The notes: a model not told the origin generated them from the letters alone. Positions 17,121 to 26,498 are shown, counted from the first letter of the stretch. The stretch: 64,000 nucleotides of DNA from Sulfobacillus sp. (GCA_027309085.1 DAIDDL010000005.1:82130-146129); one strand, 5' to 3'. Numbers and translations are program-made.

Positions 17121-17900
17121 TTGAAAATGGCGGTGATTGGGGGAACTGGAGTTTATGACCCCTCTTGGCTGTCCCACAGTGTCGAGCAGGAGGTTGAGAC
17201 TCCTTTTGGCGTTACGCGTGTGACCCACGGGCGGCTCGACGGGGTGGATGACGATGTGTTTTTTATGAACCGGCACGGGGCGGGGCACACGGTGCCCCCG
17301 CATCTAGTCAATTACCGTGCGAACATCTGGGCCCTGCACCAACTCGGGGTCAAGCGGGTCGTGGCCACCGCAGCCGTCGGGTCTTTGAATGTGGCGATGG
17401 CTCCGGGAACCTTTGTGCTGTGCGATCAGTTTCTCGACTTCACCAAGTCCCGCGCCGCGACTTTCCACAATGGTGGGGATTTTGGGGTTGTACATACGGA
17501 TATGACCGTTCCCTATTGCCCGGACATGCGGAGCGCCATCGCCCGGGCGGGTAGGCATGCTGGGATCAGCACGGTGGACGGCGGGTGCTATGTGACGACC
17601 GAAGGTCCCCGGTTTGAGACGCCAGCCGAGATTAAGGCATACCGGCTGCTGGGGGGCGACGTCGTGGGAATGACGGGCGTGCCCGAAGTGGTGCTGGCCC
17701 GCGAACTGGGCTTGTGCTACAGCACCATTGCCCTGGTGACGAACTATGCCGCCGGCATTGCGGCCGATGTGCTGACGCACCAGGAAGTTCTGGACGTGAT
17801 GGCGCAAAATGTCGCGGGACTTCGCGGCGTCATAGCGGGGGCCCTGCCCCGCTTGCAGCATGACCGCCTGTGCGGGTGCGGGCCAGATGCTCAGCAATAA
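17121..17900 (+). CDS. mtnP: S-methyl-5'-thioadenosine phosphorylase
   Basis: 259 residues from a TTG, supported by AGGAGG at the right distance (the next ATG would be too far). It cleaves methylthioadenosine, the by-product of polyamine synthesis, to adenine and methylthioribose-1-phosphate. Motifs: IGGTGVYDP at the N-terminus, NRHGAGHTVPPHLVNYRAN (phosphate site), ATAAVGSL, VTTEGPRFETPAEI and VGMTGVPEVVLARELGLCY (purine site). A related purine nucleoside phosphorylase is the alternative, but the neighbours speH, ahcY and an MTA deaminase favour MTA. Confidence 0.9.
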   Translation: MKMAVIGGTGVYDPSWLSHSVEQEVETPFGVTRVTHGRLDGVDDDVFFMNRHGAGHTVPPHLVNYRANIWALHQLGVKRVVATAAVGSLNVAMAPGTFVLCDQFLDFTKSRAATFHNGGDFGVVHTDMTVPYCPDMRSAIARAGRHAGISTVDGGCYVTTEGPRFETPAEIKAYRLLGGDVVGMTGVPEVVLARELGLCYSTIALVTNYAAGIAADVLTHQEVLDVMAQNVAGLRGVIAGALPRLQHDRLCGCGPDAQQ

Positions 17901-17934
17901 GCAGGGAATGACCACGAGATGGGGGGAATGAATC

Positions 17935-19170
17935 ATGTCAACGATCAAGGATGCGGGACTGGCGAGAGCCGGCCACGATAAGATGGACTGGGTGACCCGG
18001 CGCATGCCGGTGCTAGGGGCTCTGCGCGAGCGCTATGCCAAAGAGCCGCCGTTTGTCGGCGAGCGCATTGCCATATCTTTGCACCTGGAGGCTAAAACTG
18101 CGGTATTGGCGGAACTTCTGCACATCGGCGGCGCTCAGGTCAGCATTACCAGCTCCAATCCGCTCAGCACTCAGGACGATGTGGCGGCGGCCCTGGCAGA
18201 GCGCGGTGTCGAGGTGCATGCATTCCGCGGAGCCACGGATGAAGAATTTGACACGGTGCACCAGCGCGTTTTGGACCTGGAGCCGACCCTCATCATTGAT
18301 GACGGGGGAGAACTGACAGATCGCCTGCATTCCTCGCGGGCAGCTCTGGCCAAGAACGTGCGGGGCGGGGCAGAAGAAACCACCACCGGGGTAACCCGCC
18401 TGCGTGCCCTAGCCCAGCAGGGACGGCTGAGTTACCCCATGATTGCGGTGAATGATGCCGATATGAAGCACCTTTTTGACAATCAGTACGGGACAGGACA
18501 ATCGACGTGGGATGGAATTATGCGCACGACGAATCTGCTTGTGGCGGGCACGACCGTTGTGGTGGCGGGCTACGGGTGGTGCGGCCGGGGTGTGGCTGAC
18601 CGGGCGCGGGGGCTGGGGGCGCGGGTGATCGTGACCGAAGTCAATCCCGTCCGCGCCAATGAAGCGCTGATGGATGGACACCAGGTCATGACGATGGATG
18701 AAGCCGCCGCCCATGGTGATTTCTTTGTCACGGTAACGGGGAACCGCGACGTGATCACACCGGCTCATTTCTCCAAAATGAAAGAGGGAGCCATGCTGGC
18801 TAATGCCGGACATTTCGATGTGGAAGTGGACGTTAAAGGGCTGCGGGACATGGCAGTCGGGACGGTGGCCGGTAGAAACGCCAGCGTGGAAGGATTTCGG
18901 CTGGCGGGAGGCCAGACGGTTTGGCTCTTGGCGCAGGGGCGGCTGGTGAATCTGGCGGCGGGAGATGGCCATCCGGCGGAGATTATGGACCTGACATTCG
19001 GGTTGCAGGCCTTGGCTTTGGAACATCTGCTGGCCCACCCGCTGGCGCCCGGCGTCTATCCTGTAGACCCTGAAGTCGATCAGTGGGTGGCCCGCATCCG
19101 TCTCGAGGCCATAGGGGTGCAGATTGATGCGCTGACCCCTGAACAGCAGGCGTATATGGCATCGTGGTAA
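17935..19170 (+). CDS. ahcY: adenosylhomocysteinase
   Basis: 411 residues, the length of bacterial/archaeal S-adenosylhomocysteine hydrolases without the 40-residue insert. It reversibly splits SAH to adenosine and homocysteine using bound NAD. Substrate-site segments ISLHLEAKTAVLAELL, ITSSNPLSTQDDVAAAL, GGAEETTTGVTRL and NDADMKHLFDNQYGTGQS (catalytic Lys, Asp, His neighbourhood) are present; the NAD site reads VVAGYGWCGRGVADRARGLG. It follows mtnP by 34 bases. Confidence 0.95.
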   Translation: MSTIKDAGLARAGHDKMDWVTRRMPVLGALRERYAKEPPFVGERIAISLHLEAKTAVLAELLHIGGAQVSITSSNPLSTQDDVAAALAERGVEVHAFRGATDEEFDTVHQRVLDLEPTLIIDDGGELTDRLHSSRAALAKNVRGGAEETTTGVTRLRALAQQGRLSYPMIAVNDADMKHLFDNQYGTGQSTWDGIMRTTNLLVAGTTVVVAGYGWCGRGVADRARGLGARVIVTEVNPVRANEALMDGHQVMTMDEAAAHGDFFVTVTGNRDVITPAHFSKMKEGAMLANAGHFDVEVDVKGLRDMAVGTVAGRNASVEGFRLAGGQTVWLLAQGRLVNLAAGDGHPAEIMDLTFGLQALALEHLLAHPLAPGVYPVDPEVDQWVARIRLEAIGVQIDALTPEQQAYMASW

Positions 19171-19198
19171 GAGTCAGGCCTGAATCGAACGGAGGCGA

Positions 19199-20491
19199 AT
19201 GCGCACCATGAGGTACCGGATTCACGCCGATACGGTGTTAACAGTAGATGACGCGTTTCACATTTTCCAGCCAGGCCAGCTGACATGGGAGCACGGGGTG
19301 ATTGTGAGTGTGGGACCCCAAGACAGCGATGCCAGTCCTGTCGACCAGGTGATCAACATGGCAGGCGGGATTGTCATGCCGGGATTTTACAACGGGCATA
19401 ACCATGCAGCCATGACGATGCTGCGCGGGCTCGCCGATGACAGCCCGTTCTTTGAATGGCTCGAAACACACATCTGGCCACGAGAAGCGCGCTTGAGTGC
19501 CGGTGATATCTATGCCGGCACCTTGCTGGCCGCGGTCGAGATGATCAAGTCGGGTACGGTAGCGTTTGCCGATATGTATTTCGAAATGGATGCGGTGGCC
19601 CGCGCGACCGAGCTGAGCGGGTTGCGGGGGTGGCTGTGCCGTGGGCTGATTGGCAATGAGGATTCCGATTTCGCCAAACTCGATCAGAGCATCCGCTTTG
19701 CGCAGGACTGGCAATCCAAGGCGTCTGGCCGCATTGTGCCGATGCTGGGGCCCCACGCGCCCTATACCTGCTCGCCGGACTATTTGGCCCGGGTGGCCCA
19801 GCTGGCGGTGGAGAATGACCTGGGCATTCAGATTCACCTCGCGGAGAGTGCGTCTGAAATGGAGCAGATGCAGCAGCTGTATGGGAAGACACCCATTGGG
19901 GTGGCATGGGAAGCCGGGCTGTTCGAATCACGGCTGGTCATTGCTCACGGCGTGCATGCGAGGCCCGAGGACCTGCCCTATCTGCAGGGCATGAGCGGGG
20001 GGATCGTCTCCTGCCCCATCAGCAATGCCAAACTCGGCAATGGCATCATGCCTTACGCTATGCTTGCCGGCCACGGCATTCCGCTGGGGCTCGGGACCGA
20101 CGGCGCTGCTTCCACCAATTCACTGGATATGTTTTTGGAAATGAAGGCAATGGCGTGGATGCAGAAGCTTTCTCAAGGACGGCCCGAGGCTTTCCAGGCG
20201 CGCACCGCGCTGACCATGGCGACAAGAGGCACCGCTGAGATCTTGGGCAGCCCCGGAGGGGTCCTGGCCCCCGGCCGGCCTGCCGACTTCATTGTGGTTG
20301 ATGGCACCCATGCATCGATGACTCCGCAAATCGATGCTGTGTCCAATGTTGTCTATGCCGCTACCGGTGCCGATGTTCTCTACACGGTGGTGCAGGGGGA
20401 AATTCTGATGGCGGAGGGACTGCTGACAACCCTGGACGAGAAGGCAATTACAGAGGAGGCCCGGAACCGATTGGAGCACCTCCTGGGGTAG
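19199..20491 (+). CDS. mtaD: amidohydrolase, 5-methylthioadenosine/S-adenosylhomocysteine deaminase family
   Basis: Up to 430 residues; GGAGG is three bases before the first ATG and twelve before the second (19208), so the start is open. The metal-dependent TIM barrel has PGFYNGHNHAAMTMLRG (two metal His), QIHLAESASEMEQM, the VIAHGVHA strand and GLGTDGAASTNSLDM (metal Asp). This set matches the TrzN/MtaD group that deaminates MTA and SAH to inosine derivatives. Its position after mtnP and ahcY supports that. Guanine deaminase or chlorohydrolase relatives are less likely. Confidence 0.85.
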   Translation: MRTMRYRIHADTVLTVDDAFHIFQPGQLTWEHGVIVSVGPQDSDASPVDQVINMAGGIVMPGFYNGHNHAAMTMLRGLADDSPFFEWLETHIWPREARLSAGDIYAGTLLAAVEMIKSGTVAFADMYFEMDAVARATELSGLRGWLCRGLIGNEDSDFAKLDQSIRFAQDWQSKASGRIVPMLGPHAPYTCSPDYLARVAQLAVENDLGIQIHLAESASEMEQMQQLYGKTPIGVAWEAGLFESRLVIAHGVHARPEDLPYLQGMSGGIVSCPISNAKLGNGIMPYAMLAGHGIPLGLGTDGAASTNSLDMFLEMKAMAWMQKLSQGRPEAFQARTALTMATRGTAEILGSPGGVLAPGRPADFIVVDGTHASMTPQIDAVSNVVYAATGADVLYTVVQGEILMAEGLLTTLDEKAITEEARNRLEHLLG

Positions 20492-20533
20492 CACAGCTGC
20501 CTTGCGGGATTGAATACACGGGGAGGCAAGGCC

Positions 20534-20947
20534 ATGGTGAACTGGGACGACAATCCCTGTTTTATTTGCGGGATGCACACGGAGGTGGGCTTGCGTGCCC
20601 ATTTTGAGTATGAGGAGGAGGGGGGCCACGTGCACAGCGCGCTCGCTGTGGGCGAAACCTGGCAGGGGTTCAAGGGGGTGGTCCACGGGGGCATCATTGC
20701 CGGACTGATTGATGACGCTATGTGGCATGCCTTGTTCCATGACCACCAGCTGATCACCATGACGGCCCAGCTGACCGTGCGGTACCGCCGCCCAGTTCCC
20801 ATCAACACGCCTCTGGACATTTTTGGGGCCGTGACCCAGTTCAACCGCCGGGCCGCCCATGCCAAGGCCTGGATTGCGTCCGCAGATGGCATTTTGGTCA
20901 CGGCGGAGGGGATTTTCATGCCGCCCAAGGATCTCAAGGATGATTGA
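20534..20947 (+). CDS. PaaI-family thioesterase (hotdog fold)
   Basis: 137 residues from the ATG with GGGGAGG seven bases upstream; an in-frame TTG at 20510 lacks support. The N-terminal NPCFICGMHTEVGL is a typical opening of this small thioesterase group, followed by FKGVVHGGIIAGLIDDAM, the hotdog helix with the HGG catalytic motif, and TVRYRRPVPINTPL. Members hydrolyse acyl-CoA thioesters. The stop codon overlaps the start of the PHP-domain gene. Confidence 0.85.
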   Translation: MVNWDDNPCFICGMHTEVGLRAHFEYEEEGGHVHSALAVGETWQGFKGVVHGGIIAGLIDDAMWHALFHDHQLITMTAQLTVRYRRPVPINTPLDIFGAVTQFNRRAAHAKAWIASADGILVTAEGIFMPPKDLKDD

Positions 20948-21998
20948 CCCCTTTCATTTTTTTGAATACAGTGCGGTGGTGCATGTGCACTCGCAATATT
21001 CTGACGGTACAGGAACACTCCCCGCTATCATTCATGCCGGGCAAGAAGCGGGGGCGGATATCCTGATGCTGACCGACCATGACACCCTGGCGCCCCGCGC
21101 GGACCCTCACGGAGAGGGGTATTACGGTCGCCTGTTATTTTTGGTAGGGGGGGAGGTGACTCCCCCCCAAAACCACCTGCTGGCCTTCTTCACGGACGGG
21201 TTGCCGGGCGCCCAGGAACCTTGGGGAGACATTGTCGCGGCGGTAAACCGCAGCGGCGGGCTGTCATTTGTCGCGCACCCCGTGGATAAAGGCAACGCCT
21301 TGCTGAAGCTGCCGTCATACCGGTGGGCGGAGCGCAGCGTCACCGGGTTCACGGGACTGGAAGTCTGGAACCACCTGTCAAGCTGGCTGCCTGCGGTCAG
21401 GACCATTCCCTCCGGCCTGCGGGCCGCTCTCAGCCCATGGTGGAAGCTTCAGGGGCCGGATCCTGAAGCGGTGCGGCTATGGGATGAGTTGGGCCGTGAC
21501 CGGGCGGTCGTAGGCATTGCGGGGGTCGATGCCCATGCTGCCCGTGCCGGAACCCGTTATTTGGGCATTACGGTCTTCCCCTATAGGGTGAGCTTCCTCA
21601 CCCTTCGCACCCAGCTCTATTTAACGGACGCCCTCACTTATCACGATTTGGCGCGTGACAAACAGCTGATATACGACGCCATGAAGAAAGGGAGGGCCGC
21701 TATACTTTCCTGCCGCGAAGGAACGGAGAAGGGATTCCGGCTGTGGGCCGAGTCATCGTCGGACCGGTGGCCTATGGGGAGCACAGTCCCTTGGACCCCT
21801 GATCTGCGAGTCAAAGGCAACAGTCCGGTGTATGTGGTGTGGCGGGTGCTTAAAGACGGAATAGTCGAGAGTGAAAGCGACGGGCTGATCATCGACGTGC
21901 CTGTGCAGCAAGCGGGGGTGTGGCGGGTAGAGCTGCTCCGGGGCCGCAAGCAGCGGCCCTGGATTCTCAGCAATCCTATATATGTGCGAAACGCTTAA
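20940..21998 (+). CDS. PHP-domain metal-dependent phosphoesterase
   Basis: 352 residues; the ATG overlaps the thioesterase stop (8-base overlap), so translation is coupled. The PHP domain has the first metal cluster VVHVHSQYSDGTG, then MLTDHDTLAPR, and later FVAHP and GVDAHA. This matches the TrpH/YciV-like group (5'-3' exonuclease or nucleoside-3',5'-bisphosphate phosphatase) in its N-terminal two thirds. The last 100 residues form a beta-rich domain ending in an immunoglobulin-like strand pattern; their role is unknown. It converges with the gene at 21995, overlapping it by four bases. Confidence 0.8.
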   Translation: MIDPFHFFEYSAVVHVHSQYSDGTGTLPAIIHAGQEAGADILMLTDHDTLAPRADPHGEGYYGRLLFLVGGEVTPPQNHLLAFFTDGLPGAQEPWGDIVAAVNRSGGLSFVAHPVDKGNALLKLPSYRWAERSVTGFTGLEVWNHLSSWLPAVRTIPSGLRAALSPWWKLQGPDPEAVRLWDELGRDRAVVGIAGVDAHAARAGTRYLGITVFPYRVSFLTLRTQLYLTDALTYHDLARDKQLIYDAMKKGRAAILSCREGTEKGFRLWAESSSDRWPMGSTVPWTPDLRVKGNSPVYVVWRVLKDGIVESESDGLIIDVPVQQAGVWRVELLRGRKQRPWILSNPIYVRNA

Positions 21999-22312
21999 AG
22001 CTGGCCCCCATGATCGGAAATAATGCGGGCAACACGGTCGCGCTCCGCAGCGGGCACGACCGCTGTGAACAGCCAGGCGTCCGCGATGATTCCTTGACTG
22101 GCCAGGTTGGCTGACTCCGCGCCTGTTCCCAATACGTCTTCCAGAAGAACGCTCCCCTCAAGCATGCGCGTATTGTTCAGTGTGTCGTATGCGGACTGGG
22201 TGGGGATGGGGTCGATCTGCACAACATCGAATCCTTCATGCCTCAACCGGCTTTGGCACTCCTGGGCATCCTCGATTTTAGGAAAGAACGCCAGCAAGTT
22301 TTTTTCTTCCAA
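21995..22312 (-). CDS. hypothetical protein, ferredoxin-like alpha/beta pattern
   Basis: 105 residues from a TTG with AAGGAGG upstream on the minus strand. I do not recognise the family. The N-terminus LLAFFPKIEDAQECQSRLRHEGFDVVQID reads as beta-alpha-beta, and the C-terminus DAWLFTAVVPAAERDRVARIISDHGG repeats a similar unit, so a ferredoxin-like fold is plausible. No signal peptide or membrane helix. It diverges from dinG, with a 127-base shared upstream region. Confidence 0.6.
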   Translation of the reverse strand: MEEKNLLAFFPKIEDAQECQSRLRHEGFDVVQIDPIPTQSAYDTLNNTRMLEGSVLLEDVLGTGAESANLASQGIIADAWLFTAVVPAAERDRVARIISDHGGQL

Positions 22313-22439
22313 AAAATCCCGCCTCCTTCTTGATGGGTTTAGTGTGGGCAGGGCGGCGGCAATCTATGTCCATAAAGGGCCCAGCGAAGGAATATGTTAA
22401 AATATTGTCACGACGGATTGAGGGCGGAAATGGAGCATC

Positions 22440-25169
22440 ATGCGAACAGATTTTGTAGTGGTGGATTTGGAAACGACAGGGCTCAATCCCGACTGGGACC
22501 GAATCATTCAGGTGGCGATGCTGCGCGAAGTGGCTGGGCAAGTAGAGCGTCTCGCGTTCTTTGTCAATCCACAAAAGCCGGTTCCGGCTTTTGTGCGGAG
22601 GCTGACGGGTTTCCAAGAGATGGACTTTGCCCAGTACCCGACCATTGACCAGGTGCTGGGGGAAATTGAGGACTTTATTGGAGACCGTCCGGTAGTGGGG
22701 CACCAAGTGGGATTTGATATGGCATTTCTAGAAAAGGCCGGCATGGATTTTTCCCACTCGGTGGATACCTTGGAATGGGCGCGGATTGCCCTGCCCACGG
22801 AACCTAGCTACCGTCTGGAAAGCCTCGCCCCGGAAGACAGAGGGTTTCACGATGCCCGCAATGATGTGGAGGCGACTTACCACCTGCTTTACCGAATTCA
22901 CAGCGCCTTGACCCAGTTTCCCAAAGAGACCCAAAATGATTTGCGGTATTTGCTGGGAAGCGAGTGGGAATGGTGGGCTGTGGAGGATCAGGAGACGGCG
23001 GCACGCTCTCCTCTCGATTACCCTGTTGCCGAAGCCAACTTCGCTAGCGAGCTTGGGCGGTTTCCCCATAATATTCAAGCGGGGGAGTGGTTGGGCCGGC
23101 AGTCGCCGCTCGGGAAAAGTTTCCAGGAATTCGAGAGGCGCCCGGCCCAGGAAACGATGCTGGCAGCGGTGGAACGGGCTTACGAAGATGAGTCCATCCT
23201 CATGGTGGAGGCTGGCACTGGAACCGGAAAAAGTCTGGCCTATCTGACCCCGGCGATTTTAGCGTCGCTGCAGCGGGGCGAGCGGACAGTGATTGCTACC
23301 TATACCCTGGCTCTGCAGGAGCAGCTGTGGAATAAGGACCTTCCGATGGCCCAGCAGGATTTGCCAGTCCGGGCGGCCATGGTCAAGGGGCGGGGCCAGT
23401 ACATTTGCCTGCTCAAGACCGATGAGCAGAGACAGACGACGACGGTGCTCAATGAGAGCCGCGGAAGGCGGCTGGCCGTAGCCCGCCTGCTGACATTTGT
23501 GGCGGTGACCGACCGCGGGGATTTCGACGCTTTCAATCCCTCATCGCATGAAGCCAAGCAGCTCTGGCAGGATGTCGTCGCTGACCGGCATGCATGCGCA
23601 GGAGCGCACTGCCCTTTTGCTGGCTCCTGTTACATGCGAATTGCCCGCCGCAAAGCGGAGAGCAGCCATGTGGTGGTGGTGAATCATGCCCTGCTGGCGG
23701 CCCATATGGTTAATCCCGGGGTCCTGCCGGAATTTGACCACGTGATCATTGACGAGGCGCACCACTTCAGTGACGTTGTGGAGCGCACATTTGGAATGGA
23801 ACTGGATATTGCCGAGTTTAGCCGCGTGCTTGCGGAGCAGGCCGCGCGCAATGGGTTGTTTGACCACTTGAAAGCCCATCCCGATTTATTTGGGCCGTTG
23901 GAGTCCCTGCGCGATCAGTCGGTGCAGCTTAAGGAGCGCTTGGCTCGCTTGGAGCAACTGCTGCTGGGCCAGACACCGGAGTCGGATTACAGCCGGCAGT
24001 CGATCCGCGTGACCGAGGAACGGTTTGCGCAGTGGCTGGGAACCCCTACGGAGTCCGCCCTCAAAGCGGTGCGGCAGACGGTGGCAGTAGTCGCCCAGAT
24101 GTCTCGGGATACCTGGGCGTCCGCCGAGGCGATTTTGGGTGACGGCATCAAAAGCGATGCGGCCTGGCTGCGTTTTGAGAAATGGTCGGAGGACATGCAG
24201 CACTTTAGCATCGACCTAGACCAGTGGGGTCCGCCGCGGGAAGAAGCGGTGAGTTGGTGGGAGGCGCACCACATGGACACCCTGCCGCAAATTGCGCTGC
24301 GGCAAGGACCCGTGGATGTCTCTTCCCTGGTGGCCGACTCGTTATGGGCCCATGTCAAGACCGGTATACTGACATCCGCGACCCTGAGCGTAGCCGGAGA
24401 CTTCCAGTATATGGCGCGGACCTTGGGCATACCCAGGACCCGGATGCGGGCCATTCAATTGCCATCTCCATTCAATCTTCGGGATAACAGCTGTCTGGCC
24501 GTGCCTTCGGATGCGCCCGACGTCAGCGCAGCCGACCATATTCGCTCGCTGGCGGATTTTCTCCTGGCGGTGGTGCCGATTATCCAGGGGCGGACTCTCG
24601 TTCTCACCACATCACACCGCACGCTGCGGGCACTGGCGGACCTCATTCGCCTGGATTTGGAGGCACTGGGGGTGGTGACGTTGGCCCAAGGCATTGACGG
24701 GCCTAGTGTCCGTCTAGTTTCCCAGTTCAAGACATCGCCCCGGGCGGTTCTCATTGGCGCTTCCGGATTGTGGGAGGGGGTGGATGTTCCGGGGCCGGGC
24801 CTCTCTCTCGTGGTCATGGCCCGGCTTCCTTTCGGGGCACCGGGCGAACCGCTGGAAGAGGCACGCCTGGAACGGCTGAAAGAGGCCGGGAAGTCGGCAT
24901 TTTACTGGAGGACCTTGCCTCAGGCGGTATTGCGGTTTCAGCAAGGCTTTGGCCGGCTGCTGCGCACGCGCCAGGACCGGGGGGTGGTGGTGGTCTACGA
25001 CCCCCGGGTCATCCGCAGCCGCTATGGAGCAAAATTCATTCAGGCTCTGGGCGGGCCACGAGTCGAGATACAGACCCAGTCGTCACTGGTCGGGTTCATC
25101 CAAGAATTTTTTAGGGAAGAGGGAGGCGGCAATTCCTTTGAATCTGCGACGGATTCTGGTGACAAATGA
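22440..25169 (+). CDS. dinG: DnaQ-like exonuclease fused to DinG-type ATP-dependent helicase
   Basis: 909 residues. Residues 1-165 are a DEDDh 3'-5' exonuclease: VDLETTG (Asp9, Glu11), VGHQVGFDMAFLEKAG and HDARNDVEATYHLL. The rest is an XPD-like superfamily 2 helicase: Walker A VEAGTGTGKSLAYLTPAI, DEAH box IIDEAHHF, and a C-terminal half with WEGVDVPG and QGFGRLLRT. Between motifs I and II four cysteines (ICLLK, HACAGAHC, GSCYM) form a likely 4Fe-4S site. The fusion is the Firmicute DinG layout; this copy keeps the cluster cysteines. It probably acts in DNA repair or unwinding of displaced strands. Confidence 0.92.
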   Translation: MRTDFVVVDLETTGLNPDWDRIIQVAMLREVAGQVERLAFFVNPQKPVPAFVRRLTGFQEMDFAQYPTIDQVLGEIEDFIGDRPVVGHQVGFDMAFLEKAGMDFSHSVDTLEWARIALPTEPSYRLESLAPEDRGFHDARNDVEATYHLLYRIHSALTQFPKETQNDLRYLLGSEWEWWAVEDQETAARSPLDYPVAEANFASELGRFPHNIQAGEWLGRQSPLGKSFQEFERRPAQETMLAAVERAYEDESILMVEAGTGTGKSLAYLTPAILASLQRGERTVIATYTLALQEQLWNKDLPMAQQDLPVRAAMVKGRGQYICLLKTDEQRQTTTVLNESRGRRLAVARLLTFVAVTDRGDFDAFNPSSHEAKQLWQDVVADRHACAGAHCPFAGSCYMRIARRKAESSHVVVVNHALLAAHMVNPGVLPEFDHVIIDEAHHFSDVVERTFGMELDIAEFSRVLAEQAARNGLFDHLKAHPDLFGPLESLRDQSVQLKERLARLEQLLLGQTPESDYSRQSIRVTEERFAQWLGTPTESALKAVRQTVAVVAQMSRDTWASAEAILGDGIKSDAAWLRFEKWSEDMQHFSIDLDQWGPPREEAVSWWEAHHMDTLPQIALRQGPVDVSSLVADSLWAHVKTGILTSATLSVAGDFQYMARTLGIPRTRMRAIQLPSPFNLRDNSCLAVPSDAPDVSAADHIRSLADFLLAVVPIIQGRTLVLTTSHRTLRALADLIRLDLEALGVVTLAQGIDGPSVRLVSQFKTSPRAVLIGASGLWEGVDVPGPGLSLVVMARLPFGAPGEPLEEARLERLKEAGKSAFYWRTLPQAVLRFQQGFGRLLRTRQDRGVVVVYDPRVIRSRYGAKFIQALGGPRVEIQTQSSLVGFIQEFFREEGGGNSFESATDSGDK

Positions 25170-25926
25170 TGACGGCATCGGAGCGGTGGGCCTGAATCGG
25201 CTGGCCCGCGCGGTGAGTGCTGTCGCGGAGGTCTTTGTGGTGGCGCCAGAGCTCGAGCGCAGCGCCATGGGGCATGCGATTACCATGCACAAGCCGCTGC
25301 ATGCCGCCACTGTGGAAATGGAGGGGGTGCAGCATGCGTGGCGCATCAACGGCACACCGGCCGACTGCGCCAAACTGGGAGTAGAGGCCCTGATGCCCCA
25401 CAGGCCAGACCTTCTATTGTCCGGAATCAATCATGGCTCGAACTTGGGGCGCGATATTTATTATTCGGGAACAGTCTCCGCTGCGATGGAAGGGATGTTT
25501 CTCGGAGTGCCGTCTTTGGCCCTGTCCTATGAAGGCGACGACTCTGGCGGCCTGGAATGGGCCGCAGCTTTTGTACGCTGGTGGATTGGCGGGTCGTTCT
25601 TCGTCTGTCCTCCGCAAGGGGTGCTGTACAATGTGAATTTCCCTCAGATCGCTAAGGGACAGCCTGCCCACATGGCATGGGTGCGGTTGGGGCGGCGGGA
25701 ATACTCCAATGACTTTCAACGCCGTGTGGACCCGCGCGGACGGGAATACTACTGGATGGCCGGACGGGCTCAGGATGTGGCAGATGAGCCGGATACCGAC
25801 GTCGGGGCTGTGGCTTCCGGCTCCATCGCGGTGACCCCGTTGCAACTGGATGCGACGGCGTATCAGCTGATTCCTGCCCACAACCTCTTAGAGGTTCCCA
25901 CAAACTTCGACAGGCCCCTTGCCTGA
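25138..25926 (+). CDS. surE: 5'-nucleotidase SurE
   Basis: 262 residues from a TTG (LNLRRILVTNDDG) with GGGAGGCGG eight bases upstream; it overlaps the end of dinG by 32 bases. SurE is a metal-dependent nucleoside 5'-monophosphatase linked to stationary-phase survival. Metal and active-site motifs: LVTNDDGI (the paired Asp), PELERSAMGHAITM, NGTPADCAKLG and LLSGINHGSNLGRDIYYSGTVSAAMEG. These are all intact. The pairing with dinG suggests co-transcription. Confidence 0.93.
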   Translation: MNLRRILVTNDDGIGAVGLNRLARAVSAVAEVFVVAPELERSAMGHAITMHKPLHAATVEMEGVQHAWRINGTPADCAKLGVEALMPHRPDLLLSGINHGSNLGRDIYYSGTVSAAMEGMFLGVPSLALSYEGDDSGGLEWAAAFVRWWIGGSFFVCPPQGVLYNVNFPQIAKGQPAHMAWVRLGRREYSNDFQRRVDPRGREYYWMAGRAQDVADEPDTDVGAVASGSIAVTPLQLDATAYQLIPAHNLLEVPTNFDRPLA

Positions 25927-26030
25927 TTGTTTTGGCCGTAAACCTTAGGGATGTGCGGCAGGGTGCCCGCCGGGGGATAATCTTCGGCCCCTGCATGCGG
26001 GCATTGACGGACCTCCTGCCGGTGTCCCCT

Positions 26031-26498
26031 TTAGGACAGGCTGGCGGCCATGGTCACCATGGTTTGGTCTGGGGCGGATTGGCCGTCATACCATGAGATA
26101 ACCTGCACCATAAGGCAGGCATCTGGGGCGTCGTAGCGGGCAATGAGGCCTGGAATGAAGATGTTGGCAACAGTCTGGGTGTCTAGCAGCTCACTGACGC
26201 TGACGGCGAAGACCCCATGCGCAGCCGGGGCCCAGAGCATGGTCAGCCGTTCGCGGAACGCAGCCAGGGTTAAGTCGCCTGCCACTTCAATATGCCACCA
26301 GGTCCGCGGTGAGCCGCATGGAGTCGCAATCATATGGCAGCTGGACCGGGAACCCGAGCCGCTTAACGGCTGGAACTGCCGGCGGCGCACGGAGCAGGAC
26401 TGGAGGTGGTGCGCCATTCCGGATTCCTGACGCACCATCTTGCAAAAAAAGCATTGTCCCAGACTGTCAGGGGCAAGGTCAAGCTGAGGTTTGGTCAT
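26031..26498 (-). CDS. hypothetical protein with N-terminal CxxC/HHxxxC zinc-finger-like motif
   Basis: 155 residues from the ATG with GGGGGAG six bases upstream; a longer frame upstream looks unlike protein. The N-terminus CFFCKMVRQESGMAHHLQSC could bind a metal ion through three Cys and one or two His. The middle, WWHIEVAGDLTLAAFRERLTMLW, loosely recalls plasmid pRiA4b ORF-3-like proteins (an interaction fold), but I cannot confirm that. No signal peptide. It diverges from the SASP gene at 26626. Confidence 0.55.
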   Translation of the reverse strand: MTKPQLDLAPDSLGQCFFCKMVRQESGMAHHLQSCSVRRRQFQPLSGSGSRSSCHMIATPCGSPRTWWHIEVAGDLTLAAFRERLTMLWAPAAHGVFAVSVSELLDTQTVANIFIPGLIARYDAPDACLMVQVISWYDGQSAPDQTMVTMAASLS

